A stretch of DNA of 64,000 bases, from contig NZ_SNWQ01000027.1 in the NCBI RefSeq assembly GCF_004361855.1, positions 1-64,000 on the forward strand, written 5' to 3'. Below are positions 44,887-53,918 of this stretch, piece after piece. Positions within the stretch are counted from its first letter, which is position 1; every line of letters starts with the position of its first letter. Source of the DNA: Kribbella caucasensis. GTDB lineage: Bacteria; Actinomycetota; Actinomycetes; Propionibacteriales; Kribbellaceae. The position numbers and the translations under genes were made by a program. Under the pieces are notes generated by a model. That model saw only the letters and a program-made list of their open reading frames with translations, was not told where the DNA came from and made no database searches.

Positions 44887-44972
44887 TGTTCGTACCGCGG
44901 ACCTGTGGCCGAGGCCGCAGTACGGACGCCGGCCGCCGCCCGCCCTGGTGAAGCGGGCGGAGACCTGCGCGA

Positions 44973-46010
44973 TCAGGAAGCGGCCTGGGCGGCCTTGGTC
45001 AGGCCCGGGAGGATCTTGTCCATCACCCACGGGACGCTCAGGACGCTGACCGCGCTCATCCCGGAGATGACCTGCTGGTCCTCCATCACGTAGGCGCTGC
45101 CCTTCTTCACCGAGCCGAGAGCGGCGTACACCGGGTCGGCGTTGAACTTCGCCGTGGTCAGCCCGTCGACGTACGCGACCAGCACGTCGGCGTCGATCTC
45201 GCTGACCTTCTCCTTGCTGATGGTGAGGGCGAACTCCTTCTTGGTGTTCGTCTTCTCCAGCGCCTCGACCCCGGGCGCGTTCTTGAAGCCCATCTCGTTC
45301 AGGATCTGCACCCGCGGGTCGCCCGGCATGTAGACGTAGTTCTCCGCGCCGAACGAGCCGACCGTGATCGTCTTGTCCTTGAACTCCGGGTGCTCGGCCG
45401 CGACCTTGGCGATCCGGTCCTTGATCCCGGCGATCAACTGGTCCGCCTCGGCCGACTTGCCGAGCGCCTTGCCGATCAGCGTGGTCTGGTCCTGCCAGGT
45501 GGTCTGCCACGGCGCACCCGGGTACGCGACCGTCGGCGCGATCCCGGACAGGGTCTTGTAGACGGTCGCGTCGAAGCCCTCGTACGGCGCCAGGATGACG
45601 TCCGGCTTGAGCGCCGCGATCTTCTCGAACGGGTAGCTGTCACCGGCGTCCAGCAGGGTCGTCTTGGCCGGGTCGAACTTGTCCGCGTCCCAGGCGGTGA
45701 CGCCTTCCTTGGTCGGGCCGTAGGTGACCTTTGGCATCCCGACCGGGGTCTCGCCGAGCGCGTAGACCACGTCCTGGGCGTTCCAGCCGAGCGTGACGAT
45801 CCGCTCCGGCTTCTTGGTGATGGTGGTGTCGCCGAAGGTGTTCTTCAGCGTGACCGGGAACCCGGCGGCCGCATCGGGCGCCGAGGCGGCGGGCTCGTCG
45901 GCATCGCTGCCGCACGCGGCCAGCGTGGTCGCGACCACCAGGGCAGCGACCGCCAGCGCGGCGGTGCGGGCCGGCCGCAGGGCCACCCGGGAACGACGGG
46001 ACCAGGACAT
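44973..46010 (-). CDS. Iron-siderophore ABC transporter substrate-binding lipoprotein
   Basis: The 345-residue protein has a basic N-terminus and lipobox (TTLAACGS, cysteine at about 33), then a class III periplasmic-binding fold typical of FepB/FecB-like proteins: RIVTLGWNAQDVVYALGETPVG, AALKPDVILAPYEGF and a long central helix. It captures ferric siderophores for an importer whose permeases and ATPase are not in this window. An IdeR-like box lies 30 bases upstream of the ATG, which supports iron control. Confidence 0.9.
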   Translation of the reverse strand: MSWSRRSRVALRPARTAALAVAALVVATTLAACGSDADEPAASAPDAAAGFPVTLKNTFGDTTITKKPERIVTLGWNAQDVVYALGETPVGMPKVTYGPTKEGVTAWDADKFDPAKTTLLDAGDSYPFEKIAALKPDVILAPYEGFDATVYKTLSGIAPTVAYPGAPWQTTWQDQTTLIGKALGKSAEADQLIAGIKDRIAKVAAEHPEFKDKTITVGSFGAENYVYMPGDPRVQILNEMGFKNAPGVEALEKTNTKKEFALTISKEKVSEIDADVLVAYVDGLTTAKFNADPVYAALGSVKKGSAYVMEDQQVISGMSAVSVLSVPWVMDKILPGLTKAAQAAS

Positions 46011-46040
46011 GTGGTTCTCCTTAGCTGGTGATGCCTCAAC

Positions 46041-46059
46041 TAAGGAGAGCCTAAGCTAA
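46041..46059 (-). promoter_or_regulatory. IdeR/DtxR-like iron box
   Basis: On the minus strand the 19-mer TTAGCTTAGGCTCTCCTTA matches the IdeR/DtxR consensus (TTAGGTTAGGCTAACCTAA) at about 15 positions. It lies 30-49 bases upstream of the siderophore-binding-protein start, where a bound repressor would block transcription when iron is plentiful. Confidence 0.7.
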
Positions 46060-46136
46060 CCGTCCAGGATGACCTACCCCGACCGGGTGTGACCCGTACT
46101 ACGGACGGCAGCCCGCCCGCGTACGGCGTACCGGGG

Positions 46137-46814
46137 TCAGGCCTCGAACTTGTAGCCGAGGCCCCGGACGGTGACGAGGTGGGCGGGGTTGGACGGGTCC
46201 TTCTCCAGCTTGGATCGGAGCCGCTTGACGTGGACGTCGAGGGTCTTGGTGTCGCCCACGTAGTCGGCGCCCCAGATCCGGTCGATCAGCTGACCACGGG
46301 TGAGCACCCGGCCGGTGTTCCGAAGCAGCATCTCGAGCAGCTCGAACTCCTTCAGCGGCAGCCGGATCTCAGTGCCGGAGACGGTCACCACGTGCCGTTC
46401 CACGTCCATCCGGACCGGTCCGGCCTCCAGCGTGTCGGGCAGCAGCTCGACGTCCTGGCCGCGACGCAGCACGGCCCGGATCCGGGCCAGCAGCTCGCGC
46501 GGGCTGTACGGCTTGGTGACGTAGTCGTCGGCGCCCAGTTCGAGCCCGACCACCTTGTCCACCTCGGTGTCCTTGGCGCTGACGATGATCACCGGCACGT
46601 TGCCACGACTGCGCAGCGCCCGGCACACCTCGGTGCCGGACAGACCCGGCAGCATCAGGTCGAGCAGGACGATGTCCGCACCGGCTCGGTCGTACTCGTC
46701 CAGCGCGTCCGGCCCGGTCTCCGCGACGGCGACCTCGAACCCCTCTTTGCGCAGCACGTACGACAGCGCGTCGCTGTAGCTCTCTTCGTCTTCGACGACC
46801 AGCACTCGGGTCAC
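46137..46814 (-). CDS. regX3: OmpR-family response regulator RegX3
   Basis: The 225-residue regulator has a receiver domain (phosphoacceptor D52 in LLDLMLPG, K in VTKPYSP) and a winged-helix DNA-binding domain (about 130-225; LTRGQLIDRIWGADYVGDTKTLDVHVKRLRSKL as spaced landmarks). Gene order with senX3, phoU and gpm identifies it as the phosphate-responsive RegX3. Its ATG overlaps the senX3 stop by four bases. Confidence 0.94.
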   Translation of the reverse strand: MTRVLVVEDEESYSDALSYVLRKEGFEVAVAETGPDALDEYDRAGADIVLLDLMLPGLSGTEVCRALRSRGNVPVIIVSAKDTEVDKVVGLELGADDYVTKPYSPRELLARIRAVLRRGQDVELLPDTLEAGPVRMDVERHVVTVSGTEIRLPLKEFELLEMLLRNTGRVLTRGQLIDRIWGADYVGDTKTLDVHVKRLRSKLEKDPSNPAHLVTVRGLGYKFEA

Positions 46815-48055
46815 GAAGCTGCCTCCTTGGTTCTCTGACCAGACGGGATGGTCAGGGTTGGTGTCGACTCGACCTGGCTGGCGGAGTCGGCGGGTTGCCC
46901 GGTCGCGGGATCGAGCCGCAGCGGGAGTCTGACGGTGAAGGTCGAGCCTTGGCCCTCGACGCTCCAGACCCGCACGTCGCCGCCGTGGATGGAGGCGATG
47001 TGCTTGACGATGGACAGGCCCAGGCCGGTGCCGCCGGTCTCCCGGCTGCGGGCCCGGTCGACCCGGTAGAACCGCTCGAAGATGCGTTCCAGGTCGCTGC
47101 TCGGGATGCCGACACCCTGGTCGCTGACGGTGATCTCGACCAGGTCGCCGATCGGGTGCGCGGCGACCGCGACCCGGGTGCCGTCGGGGCTGTAGTTGAC
47201 CGCGTTCTCGACCAGGTTGCCGATCGCGATCGCGAGCTGGTCCTCGCTGCCCATCACCTCGAGCACCGGATCGGTCTTCACCACGATGTTGATGTCACGG
47301 TCCTCGGCGTCCACCCGGCAGCGGTCCACCGCGGCGTCGATGACACCGTTGATGTCGACCGGTCCGGGGTTCTCCAGCGGGTCGTCGCCCTGCAGCCGGG
47401 ACAGCTCGATGATCTCCTTGACCAGCCGGCTCAGCCGGGACGCCTCGATCCGCATCCGGTTCGAGAACCGCTGCACCGCCTCCGGGTCGTCGGATGCCTC
47501 CGAGACCGCGTCGGCGAGCAGGATCAGCGCCCCGATCGGGGTCTTCAGCTCGTGGCTGACGTTCACGGTGAAGTCGCGCCGGATCGCCTCCAGCCGGCGC
47601 TCCCGGGTCCGGTCCTCGACCAGGACCAGCACCAGCTGGCTGCCCAGCGGCGCCACCCTCGCGCTCACGTACTGCGTGGCGCCGAGCCGGCCTCGGACGA
47701 TCTCCAGGTCCTGCTGGCGGATCTCGCCGTCCCGGCGGACCGCGCGGACCATGGTGAGCAACTCCTCCACCAGCAACCGCTCACCCCGGACGATGCCGAG
47801 CACGTGGGCCGGGGCGCTGGCCTGCAGCACCTGGTCCTCCGGACCCATCACCACGGCAGACGAACGCAGTACGGACAGCACGGTGGCGACGCCGATCGGC
47901 ACGATCGGGTCGGGGGATTCCGGGATCTTCTGCTGGGCTCGCTCGCTGAGCATCATGGCTCCCAGCGAAAGCAGGGCCAGGGCCGCGCCGATGACGCCGC
48001 CCAGCACCGCAGCCAGCGTGGGGTCCACGGCAACGATGCTACGCGGGGAAATCAT
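46811..48055 (-). CDS. senX3: Sensor histidine kinase SenX3
   Basis: The 414-residue kinase has one N-terminal membrane helix (about 12-36), a PAS-like region (about 55-150), a HisKA domain with H168 in NVSHELKTPIG, and an ATPase domain with N box (NLVENAVNYSPDG), G1 (DQGVGIP) and G2 (GTGLGLSIVKH). It phosphorylates RegX3 when phosphate is low. ATG 48055 gives the compact start expected before the helix; 48097 is possible. It is divergent from phoU, with a PHO-like box between. Confidence 0.94.
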   Translation of the reverse strand: MISPRSIVAVDPTLAAVLGGVIGAALALLSLGAMMLSERAQQKIPESPDPIVPIGVATVLSVLRSSAVVMGPEDQVLQASAPAHVLGIVRGERLLVEELLTMVRAVRRDGEIRQQDLEIVRGRLGATQYVSARVAPLGSQLVLVLVEDRTRERRLEAIRRDFTVNVSHELKTPIGALILLADAVSEASDDPEAVQRFSNRMRIEASRLSRLVKEIIELSRLQGDDPLENPGPVDINGVIDAAVDRCRVDAEDRDINIVVKTDPVLEVMGSEDQLAIAIGNLVENAVNYSPDGTRVAVAAHPIGDLVEITVSDQGVGIPSSDLERIFERFYRVDRARSRETGGTGLGLSIVKHIASIHGGDVRVWSVEGQGSTFTVRLPLRLDPATGQPADSASQVESTPTLTIPSGQRTKEAAS

Positions 48056-48101
48056 GGGGAAAGACCGAATGATCACAGGATGGCCTACACGCGTCATAAC
48101 T

Positions 48102-48134
48102 GTTCATCGGCCGTTCACCACCCGTCGCCAACCG
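48102..48134 (+). promoter_or_regulatory. PHO box: three 11-bp direct repeats
   Basis: GTTCATCGGCC (48102-48112), GTTCACCACCC (48113-48123) and GTCGCCAACCG (48124-48134) are contiguous 11-base units resembling the GTTCACC repeats bound by PhoP/RegX3 in actinomycetes. They lie between the divergent senX3 and phoU starts and could control both. Confidence 0.65.
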
Positions 48135-48234
48135 GCAACCTCAGGGGCATACCGTCGCCCGTGGGCGGGTACTGGACCCATGCCCCGGCAGAATTCGCCC
48201 TGGCAGCGCCGGCATCCACAGATCGGACACAAGC

Positions 48235-48945
48235 ATGCGTGACACCTACCACGAGCAGCTCGACGACATCCTCGTCGAGCTCGAGCGGATGACTCGGACG
48301 GTGTCCACCGCTGTCCGACGCTCCACCGCCGCGCTGCTCGCGGCGGACATCCGGCAGGCCGAGGACGTGATCGCCGCCGACATCGAGCTGGACGCGGCCG
48401 GTGAGGGCGTCGAGGAGAAGGTCTTCGAGCTGATGGCCCGGCAGGCCCCGGTCGCCAACGAGCTGCGGATGCTGGTCGCCGCGCTCCGGATGGTCGCCGA
48501 CCTGGAGCGGATGGGCGACCTGGCCGCGCACGTCTCCAAGATCGCCCGGCTGCGCTACCCGCAGCCCGCCATCCCGGCCGATCTGCACTCGGTGATCGAG
48601 CAGATGGCGTCCGTGGCGGGCAAGATGGTCGACTCCGCCGGTGACGTGATCAAGTCCCACGACGTCGAGGCGGCCGGCAAGCTGGAGCTCGTCGACGACG
48701 AGATGGACAAGCTGCGGAGCAGCCAGTTCCGGCTGATGATGGACGCCTCCTGGCCGCACGGCGTCGAGGTGGCGGTCGACATCGCCCTGCTCGGCCGGTA
48801 CTACGAGCGCATCGCCGACCACGCCGTGTCGATGGCCCGCCGGGTCGTCTACCTGGTCACCGGCGAGCTCCCGGTCGCCGTCGGCGGCACCGCGGCCGGC
48901 TCCGGCGCCGGCGCATCGGCGCCGTCCCCCAACGGCAACAACTGA
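48235..48945 (+). CDS. phoU: Phosphate-signalling regulator PhoU
   Basis: The 236-residue helical protein has two PhoU repeats, with acidic metal-binding faces around ADLERMGDLAAHVSKIA (about 83-99) and RYYERIADHAVSMARRV (about 184-200). PhoU links phosphate transporter activity to the sensor kinase and represses the regulon when phosphate is ample. It is divergent from senX3 and followed by a bidirectional terminator. The Ala/Gly/Ser tail after about 213 is low-complexity. Confidence 0.95.
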   Translation: MRDTYHEQLDDILVELERMTRTVSTAVRRSTAALLAADIRQAEDVIAADIELDAAGEGVEEKVFELMARQAPVANELRMLVAALRMVADLERMGDLAAHVSKIARLRYPQPAIPADLHSVIEQMASVAGKMVDSAGDVIKSHDVEAAGKLELVDDEMDKLRSSQFRLMMDASWPHGVEVAVDIALLGRYYERIADHAVSMARRVVYLVTGELPVAVGGTAAGSGAGASAPSPNGNN

Positions 48946-48975
48946 GCCCTTCCGTACTGAGCTCGGCAAAAAAGT

Positions 48976-49007
48976 AGCCCTCGGCAACCACCTGGTCGCC
49001 GAGGGCT
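48976..49007. terminator. Bidirectional terminator between phoU and gpm
   Basis: AGCCCTCGGC (48976-48985) pairs with GCCGAGGGCT (48998-49007), extended by inner ACCA/TGGT pairing, with an A-run on the left and TTCTTG on the right. It serves the convergent phoU and gpm transcripts. Confidence 0.8.
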
Positions 49008-49022
49008 TCTTGCCGTCCGCCG

Positions 49023-49769
49023 TCAGCGGCCCTGGTTCTTGACGGCCTCGATGGCTTCCTTGGCGGCCGCGGGGTCGAGGTACTCGCCGCCCGGCGTGAC
49101 CGGGTTGAAATCGTCGTCGAGCTCGTAGTACAGCGGGATGCCGGTCGGGATGTTGAGGCCGACGATGGTCTGCTCGTCCAGGCCGTCGAGGTGCTTGACC
49201 AGGGCACGCAGGGAGTTGCCGTGGGCCGTGACGAGCACGGTCTTACCGGCTCGCAGGTCCGGCACGATCGCGTCGTACCAGTAGGGCAGCATCCGCTCGA
49301 CGACGTCCTTCAGGCACTCGGTCGACGGCAGGATCTCGGATGGGAGCCCGGCGTACCGCGGGTCGCCGGCCTGGTCGAACTCGGAGCCGCGCTCGATCGC
49401 CGGCGGCGGGGTGTCGTAGGAGCGGCGGAACAGCATGAACTGCTCCTCGCCGAGCTCCTCCAGCGTCTGCTTCTTGTCCTTGCCCTGCAGGCCGCCGTAG
49501 TGGCGCTCGTTCAGCCGCCAGGACCGGCGGACGTCGATCCACTGGCGGCCGCACTCCTCGAGGGCGATGGTCGCGGTGCGGATGGCGCGGCGCAGTACCG
49601 AGGTGTGCAGGACGTCCGGGAGCAGGTCGCGCTCGAGCAGCAACTGGCCGCCTCGGTGCGCCTCCTCGACGCCCTGGGCGTTCAGGTCGACGTCTACCCA
49701 GCCGGTGAACAGGTTCTTGGCGTTCCAGTCGCTGTGGCCGTGGCGGAGCAGGATCAGGCGATAGGTCAT
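49023..49769 (-). CDS. gpm: 2,3-bisphosphoglycerate-dependent phosphoglycerate mutase
   Basis: The 248-residue enzyme has the phosphohistidine loop [26 protein letters not shown] with the catalytic glutamate, the second histidine in [15 protein letters not shown] and [14 protein letters not shown]. It interconverts 3- and 2-phosphoglycerate. The usual RHGE is RHGH here: the residue after the glycine is His rather than Glu. The catalytic residues are otherwise intact, so activity is expected. It is the last gene of the mshA-ybjN-gpm run. Confidence 0.94.
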   Translation of the reverse strand: MTYRLILLRHGHSDWNAKNLFTGWVDVDLNAQGVEEAHRGGQLLLERDLLPDVLHTSVLRRAIRTATIALEECGRQWIDVRRSWRLNERHYGGLQGKDKKQTLEELGEEQFMLFRRSYDTPPPAIERGSEFDQAGDPRYAGLPSEILPSTECLKDVVERMLPYWYDAIVPDLRAGKTVLVTAHGNSLRALVKHLDGLDEQTIVGLNIPTGIPLYYELDDDFNPVTPGGEYLDPAAAKEAIEAVKNQGR

Positions 49770-49778
49770 GTGCCCAGC

Positions 49779-50267
49779 CTATCGAGGCTCCAGCCAGCCC
49801 TTGAACGCGTCCAGATTCCGGGTCGACTCGCCGCGGGACAGCCGCCACTCGTACTCCTTGCGGATCGAGCCCGCGAAGCCGAGTTCGAGGATCGTGTTGA
49901 ACGACGAGTCGGCGTACTCGAGCACGGAGCCGAGCAGCCGGTCCACCTCGACCGGGTTGATCGCCTGGAGCGGGACCCGGCCGTCCAGGTGGATGTCGCC
50001 GTGATGGTCGACGGCGAACGCGACGCCGTACATCTTGAGGTTCCGCTCCAGCAGCCAGCGGTAGACGGCCTCGTGGTTCTCGTCAGGCCGGCGGGCCACG
50101 AACGCGTGCACGTGCACCGCCTGCGGTCCGACGGTCAGTCCGACGGTGGTCTTGAGTTTGCGCTCGCCTGGGAGATCCGCGCTGAACACGCCCGGCGCGG
50201 ACTCGGTGAACTCCAGCGCGTTCTCGGTCAGAACCTGGCGGATCACGTCCGCCGCCGACACTCTCAT
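49779..50267 (-). CDS. YbjN domain-containing protein
   Basis: The 162-residue protein is a YbjN-type type III secretion chaperone-like fold, with VIRQVLTENALEFTESAPGVFSADLPG at the start and VHVHAFVARRPDENHEAVYRWLLERN in the middle. The family is conserved between mshA and gpm in actinobacteria but has no proven biochemical role. ATG 50267 begins the domain; a longer frame to 50300 overlaps nothing useful. It starts 22 bases after mshA ends. Confidence 0.88.
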   Translation of the reverse strand: MRVSAADVIRQVLTENALEFTESAPGVFSADLPGERKLKTTVGLTVGPQAVHVHAFVARRPDENHEAVYRWLLERNLKMYGVAFAVDHHGDIHLDGRVPLQAINPVEVDRLLGSVLEYADSSFNTILELGFAGSIRKEYEWRLSRGESTRNLDAFKGWLEPR

Positions 50268-50289
50268 CCGGCCACCATAGCGTCGAGCC

Positions 50290-51579
50290 TCACCACACAC
50301 TGGACACTTGGTCAGCCGCCATCGTCTCCGCCGCCGTCCGGTACGCGGCCAGCGTCTTCGCCGCGGTCAGCTCCCAGCCGAATCCCTGCGCGTGCTGCAC
50401 CGCGGCCTTGCCCATGCTCTCGCGAGTGTCCGGATCCGTCGCGATCCGGCCCAGCGCGTCGGCGAAGTCGGCGATCTCGTGGCCGGCCACCAGCAGCCCG
50501 GTGAGACCGTCCTCGACGGCCGTGGTGAGCCCACCGACCGCGGCCGCGACCACCGGCGTACCGCAGGCCTGTGCTTCCAGCGCGACGAGCCCGAACGATT
50601 CGGAGTACGACGGGACGCAGACGACCGACGCGGCTCGGTACCAGTCCACGAGACCGGTGGGGGCCATCGGCTTGACGAATCGGGTGACGTCGTCGATCCC
50701 GAGTTCGCGGGCCAGTTCGGCGTGCGACTCGGGGTGCTCCATGCCGTTGCCGGACGGGCCGCCGATGATCGCGACGACCAGGCGGCTGCGCAACGACGGG
50801 TCCTGGTCGAGGAGCCGGGCGGCCGCCCTGATCAGGATGTCGGGTGCCTTCAGCGGCTGGATCCGGCCGACGAACGCGAGCACGATCGCGTCCTCCGGTA
50901 CCCCGACCGCCTTGCGGGCCAGGACCTGGTCGCCCGGATGGAACACGTCCAGGTCGACGCCCGGGTGGACCACTTCGACCTTCGCGGGATCCGCGTCGTA
51001 CAAGGTGATCAGCTCATCGGCCTCGTCGGCGGTGTTGGCCAGCAACCGATCGGCCGACTCGACCACCTGCTCCTCACCGATCAGCCGGGCCGGCGGTTCC
51101 GGTACGTCGTCGTCGGCCAGGCTGGCGTTCTTCACCTTCGCCATCGTGTGCATGGTGTGGACGAGTGGAACGGCCCATCGGTCCCGGGCGAGCAGGCCGA
51201 CCTGGCCGGACAACCAGTAGTGCGAGTGGATCACGTCGTAGTACCCGGGTTCGCGGATCGCCTCGGCGCGGAGTACGGCACGGGCGAAGGTGCACAGCTG
51301 TGCGGGCAACTCGTTCTTGGAGAGGCCTTCGTACGGCCCGGCGGCCACGTTGCGCACGGTCACGCCAGGCATCAGCGCGACCTTCGCGGGCAGGGCCGAC
51401 GAGGTCGCGCGGGTGAACACGTCCACCTCGATCCCGAGGCCGGCCAGCCGTTTGGACAGCTCCACCACGTACACGTTCATGCCACCGGCATCACCGGTCC
51501 CGGGCTGGTCCAGCGGCGAGGTGTGCAGGCTGATCATCGCGACCCGCCGAATGGGACGGCCAGCCGAGGATTCGGTCAC
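50290..51579 (-). CDS. mshA: D-inositol-3-phosphate glycosyltransferase, mycothiol synthesis
   Basis: The 429-residue GT4 glycosyltransferase has the MshA-specific start [22 protein letters not shown], the [10 protein letters not shown] and [11 protein letters not shown] motifs and the C-terminal donor site with [14 protein letters not shown] and [21 protein letters not shown]. It transfers GlcNAc from UDP-GlcNAc to inositol-3-phosphate, the first step of mycothiol synthesis. The GTG at 51579 is the family-position start. It leads the mshA-ybjN-gpm run, as in Mycobacterium. Confidence 0.95.
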   Translation of the reverse strand: MTESSAGRPIRRVAMISLHTSPLDQPGTGDAGGMNVYVVELSKRLAGLGIEVDVFTRATSSALPAKVALMPGVTVRNVAAGPYEGLSKNELPAQLCTFARAVLRAEAIREPGYYDVIHSHYWLSGQVGLLARDRWAVPLVHTMHTMAKVKNASLADDDVPEPPARLIGEEQVVESADRLLANTADEADELITLYDADPAKVEVVHPGVDLDVFHPGDQVLARKAVGVPEDAIVLAFVGRIQPLKAPDILIRAAARLLDQDPSLRSRLVVAIIGGPSGNGMEHPESHAELARELGIDDVTRFVKPMAPTGLVDWYRAASVVCVPSYSESFGLVALEAQACGTPVVAAAVGGLTTAVEDGLTGLLVAGHEIADFADALGRIATDPDTRESMGKAAVQHAQGFGWELTAAKTLAAYRTAAETMAADQVSSVW

Positions 51580-51683
51580 CCGGCCAGCCTAACTCCGCTG
51601 CCTGTCTGCCCGTCCGGTCAGCCAGCGTGCTGCGGGGTGAGACGGGTGCAAGGTGGGCATCACTGGTTTGGGAGACTCGGGGT

Positions 51684-52424
51684 ATGAGTCGTCCGCTTGC
51701 TGTTGTGACCGGGGCCAGTAGTGGGATCGGGGCCGCCTCCGCGCGGCACCTCGCGCAGGCGGGGTTCGAGGTGATCTGTGCGGCCCGGCGGCTGGATCGG
51801 GTCGAGGAACTGGCCAAGGAGATCGAGGGCCGTGCGGTGCGGTGCGACGTGACCTCGGCCGATGACGTGGCGTCCCTGATCGAGGCCGTTGGAGACCGGC
51901 TGGACCTGCTGGTCAACAACGCGGGCGGTGCCTTCGGGTTCGAACCGGTGGCGGATGCGGACCTGGACGCCTGGCGCCGGATGTACGAGGTGAACGTGAT
52001 CGGCGTCGCCGCCGTCACCAAGTCGTTGCTCCCGGCCCTCATCGCCGGCCGCGGCACGATCGTCGTGATGGGATCGACGGCCGGCCAGGTCGCGTACGAG
52101 GGCGGCGGTGGGTACGTCGCCGCCAAGCACGCCGTCAAGGCTGTCGTCGACACGTTGCGCCTCGAGCTCTACGACCAGCCCGTCCGCGTCTGCGAGATCG
52201 CCCCGGGCATGGTCCGCAGCGAGGGATTCGCCCTCACCCGCTTCGAGGGCGACCAGTCCAAAGCCGACGCCGTGTACGCCGGTGTCGCCGAACCCCTCAC
52301 CTCGGACGACATCGCCGACATCGTCACCTGGGTCGCCACCCGCCCCGCCCACGTCAACATCGACCGCCTAACCGTCCGCCCCCGAGCCCAAGCCGCCCAA
52401 CACAAGGTCCACCGCGTCCAGTAG
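51684..52424 (+). CDS. SDR family oxidoreductase, serine/3-hydroxy-acid dehydrogenase-like
   Basis: The 246-residue short-chain dehydrogenase has TGASSGIGAASARHLAQ, an RR pair after strand two (CAARRLDR) that favours NADP, LVNNAGGAFGF, a catalytic Ser in VVMGSTAGQVAYEGGG and Y-V-A-A-K. The pattern is that of YdfG-like NADP-dependent 3-hydroxy acid dehydrogenases. ATG 51684 follows a CGGGG stretch and gives the normal family start. It ends 7 bases from the convergent AbiE toxin gene. Confidence 0.87.
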   Translation: MSRPLAVVTGASSGIGAASARHLAQAGFEVICAARRLDRVEELAKEIEGRAVRCDVTSADDVASLIEAVGDRLDLLVNNAGGAFGFEPVADADLDAWRRMYEVNVIGVAAVTKSLLPALIAGRGTIVVMGSTAGQVAYEGGGGYVAAKHAVKAVVDTLRLELYDQPVRVCEIAPGMVRSEGFALTRFEGDQSKADAVYAGVAEPLTSDDIADIVTWVATRPAHVNIDRLTVRPRAQAAQHKVHRVQ

Positions 52425-52431
52425 CCACGAG

Positions 52432-53331
52432 CTAAGTGGTCCACCGCCAGCGCGCCGGATCCCAGACGCGCCGATCGTCGCGGACCAGCGGATCGGCGAA
52501 AGCCGAAACGGCGTCGACCACCGCGCCGAAGTACGTCGGCAGGTGGTCGCCGTCCCGCCCGAGACCGCGGCGATAGGCCGAGTAGGTCGCCGACCTCAGC
52601 TCGACGATGTTGCCGACCACTTCGGACAGCGGGCGCAGCGCCACGCCTCGGAATGCGACAGTTGCCAGCAGGGCCGCCTGGGTCGAGCTGTGCAGAAGCG
52701 GATATGTCCCGGCCAAGGTGTAGAGATCGGCGTAGTCCCGAACCCGGGTGCTCGCCGGCCCGAGCGATATCGCCGTCGTGAGCTTCTCGGCCACGACCGT
52801 CTCGACGGGATAGCCGAGGATCCAGATCGGATCCGTGTTCGGCCGCAGGGCGGGCAGTTCGACCAATTGAGGCTCCGGTGTCACCGGGTCGCCGAAGTTG
52901 ACGTCCAGCCGGAACTTCACCGCAGCGGTGGCGATCCGGGCGTCCATGGTGACCCGTACGCCGGAGTACAGAGCGTCATCACGGATGACCGAGCTGCTGA
53001 CCGTGTTGGCGAGGAACTCGACGCCGTCGGACGAGTCGGGCAATGCGGCGATCTCGGCGACCCTCGAGGCGACCGCGAACTGGTCGGCGTCCAGGTTTCG
53101 CGCGAGTGCGTCGGCGTCGGCTGTCGGTCGTCGCCGGCCGAAGGCGGCGAGCAGCATCCCGCCCTTGAGTACGAAATCGTTCACGTATGGCGATCGGCCC
53201 AATCGCGCGAGCCAGCGCTCGACGACGTACAGAATCAGCAGTTCTTGCGTCCCACGCCCCTCGCGGCGGGCCCGATTCTGAAGGTCCAGATATGCGCGAC
53301 CGGCACGGCTCTCGCGCGTCGGGCGGGTCAT
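52432..53331 (-). CDS. abiEii: AbiEii-type nucleotidyltransferase toxin
   Basis: The 299-residue protein has the nucleotidyltransferase core: FVLKGGMLLAAFGRRRPTADAD (G57-G58 and the D72/D74 pair), VETVVAEKLTTAI (conserved Glu/Lys) and RVRDYADLYTL (Arg-Asp-x-x-Asp). AbiEii toxins modify tRNA or GTP-related targets and arrest growth in response to phage. The ATG overlaps the stop of the antitoxin gene by four bases. Together they form a complete type IV abortive infection pair. Confidence 0.9.
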   Translation of the reverse strand: MTRPTRESRAGRAYLDLQNRARREGRGTQELLILYVVERWLARLGRSPYVNDFVLKGGMLLAAFGRRRPTADADALARNLDADQFAVASRVAEIAALPDSSDGVEFLANTVSSSVIRDDALYSGVRVTMDARIATAAVKFRLDVNFGDPVTPEPQLVELPALRPNTDPIWILGYPVETVVAEKLTTAISLGPASTRVRDYADLYTLAGTYPLLHSSTQAALLATVAFRGVALRPLSEVVGNIVELRSATYSAYRRGLGRDGDHLPTYFGAVVDAVSAFADPLVRDDRRVWDPARWRWTT

Positions 53332-53918
53332 CCCGCGGTCGAGATGTCGAGAGCCTGCCGAACCGGGCCGTACACACCGAGCTTCGCCGCGAACTCCAGC
53401 AGCAATCCTGGCTTCGCTGCCCGCGAGCGCAGGTAGCGGTTGAGCGCCGCGTAGGCGATCGGTTCACCCAGCCTGCTCCTCAGCCGCATCAGATCCACCA
53501 CGGTTCGGGTTGGGCTGTAGATCCGCACCCACTCTCCTGGCGCTGCCTCCAGTCGGGACAGACCGAGCTCGAATGTCGCTTGATCGAAGCGGAACGAGGT
53601 GACCGGTGGGAAGTCGATCCGCGGCGCTGCCGAGCTGTTCGGGACGGCGATTTGTACTGCGCTAACCAACTCGTCCGTCAGGTCATGCGCGGCTGCCGCC
53701 GAGACACAGCACACGACCGCACGCGGCACACGATGAGCGACCGCCAGCAGATCGGGGAACGTCGCCGGTGCGGCTTCCGCCCGGCGAAAGACTCCCCGGG
53801 ACAGCTCGATGATGCGGCCGTCGTCCCGCCAGGCGTACAGATCGCGGGGATGCACGCCGAACTCTCTGGCCACCTGCGTGGTGAAGGTACTGGGCAACCT
53901 CGCCTCGACCTCTTTCAT
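53328..53918 (-). CDS. abiEi: AbiEi-type antitoxin/transcriptional repressor
   Basis: The 196-residue protein has an N-terminal winged helix (about residues 1-50; FTTQVAREFGVHPRDLYAWRDDGRI in parts, then ELSRGVFRR) and the AbiEi C-terminal domain (VSAAAAHDLTDELVSAVQIAVP; SPTRTVVDLMRLRSRLGE). It silences its own operon by binding inverted repeats and counteracts AbiEii without direct complex formation. The ATG at 53918 directly abuts a large inverted repeat. It is first in the two-gene operon. Confidence 0.9.
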   Translation of the reverse strand: MKEVEARLPSTFTTQVAREFGVHPRDLYAWRDDGRIIELSRGVFRRAEAAPATFPDLLAVAHRVPRAVVCCVSAAAAHDLTDELVSAVQIAVPNSSAAPRIDFPPVTSFRFDQATFELGLSRLEAAPGEWVRIYSPTRTVVDLMRLRSRLGEPIAYAALNRYLRSRAAKPGLLLEFAAKLGVYGPVRQALDISTAG

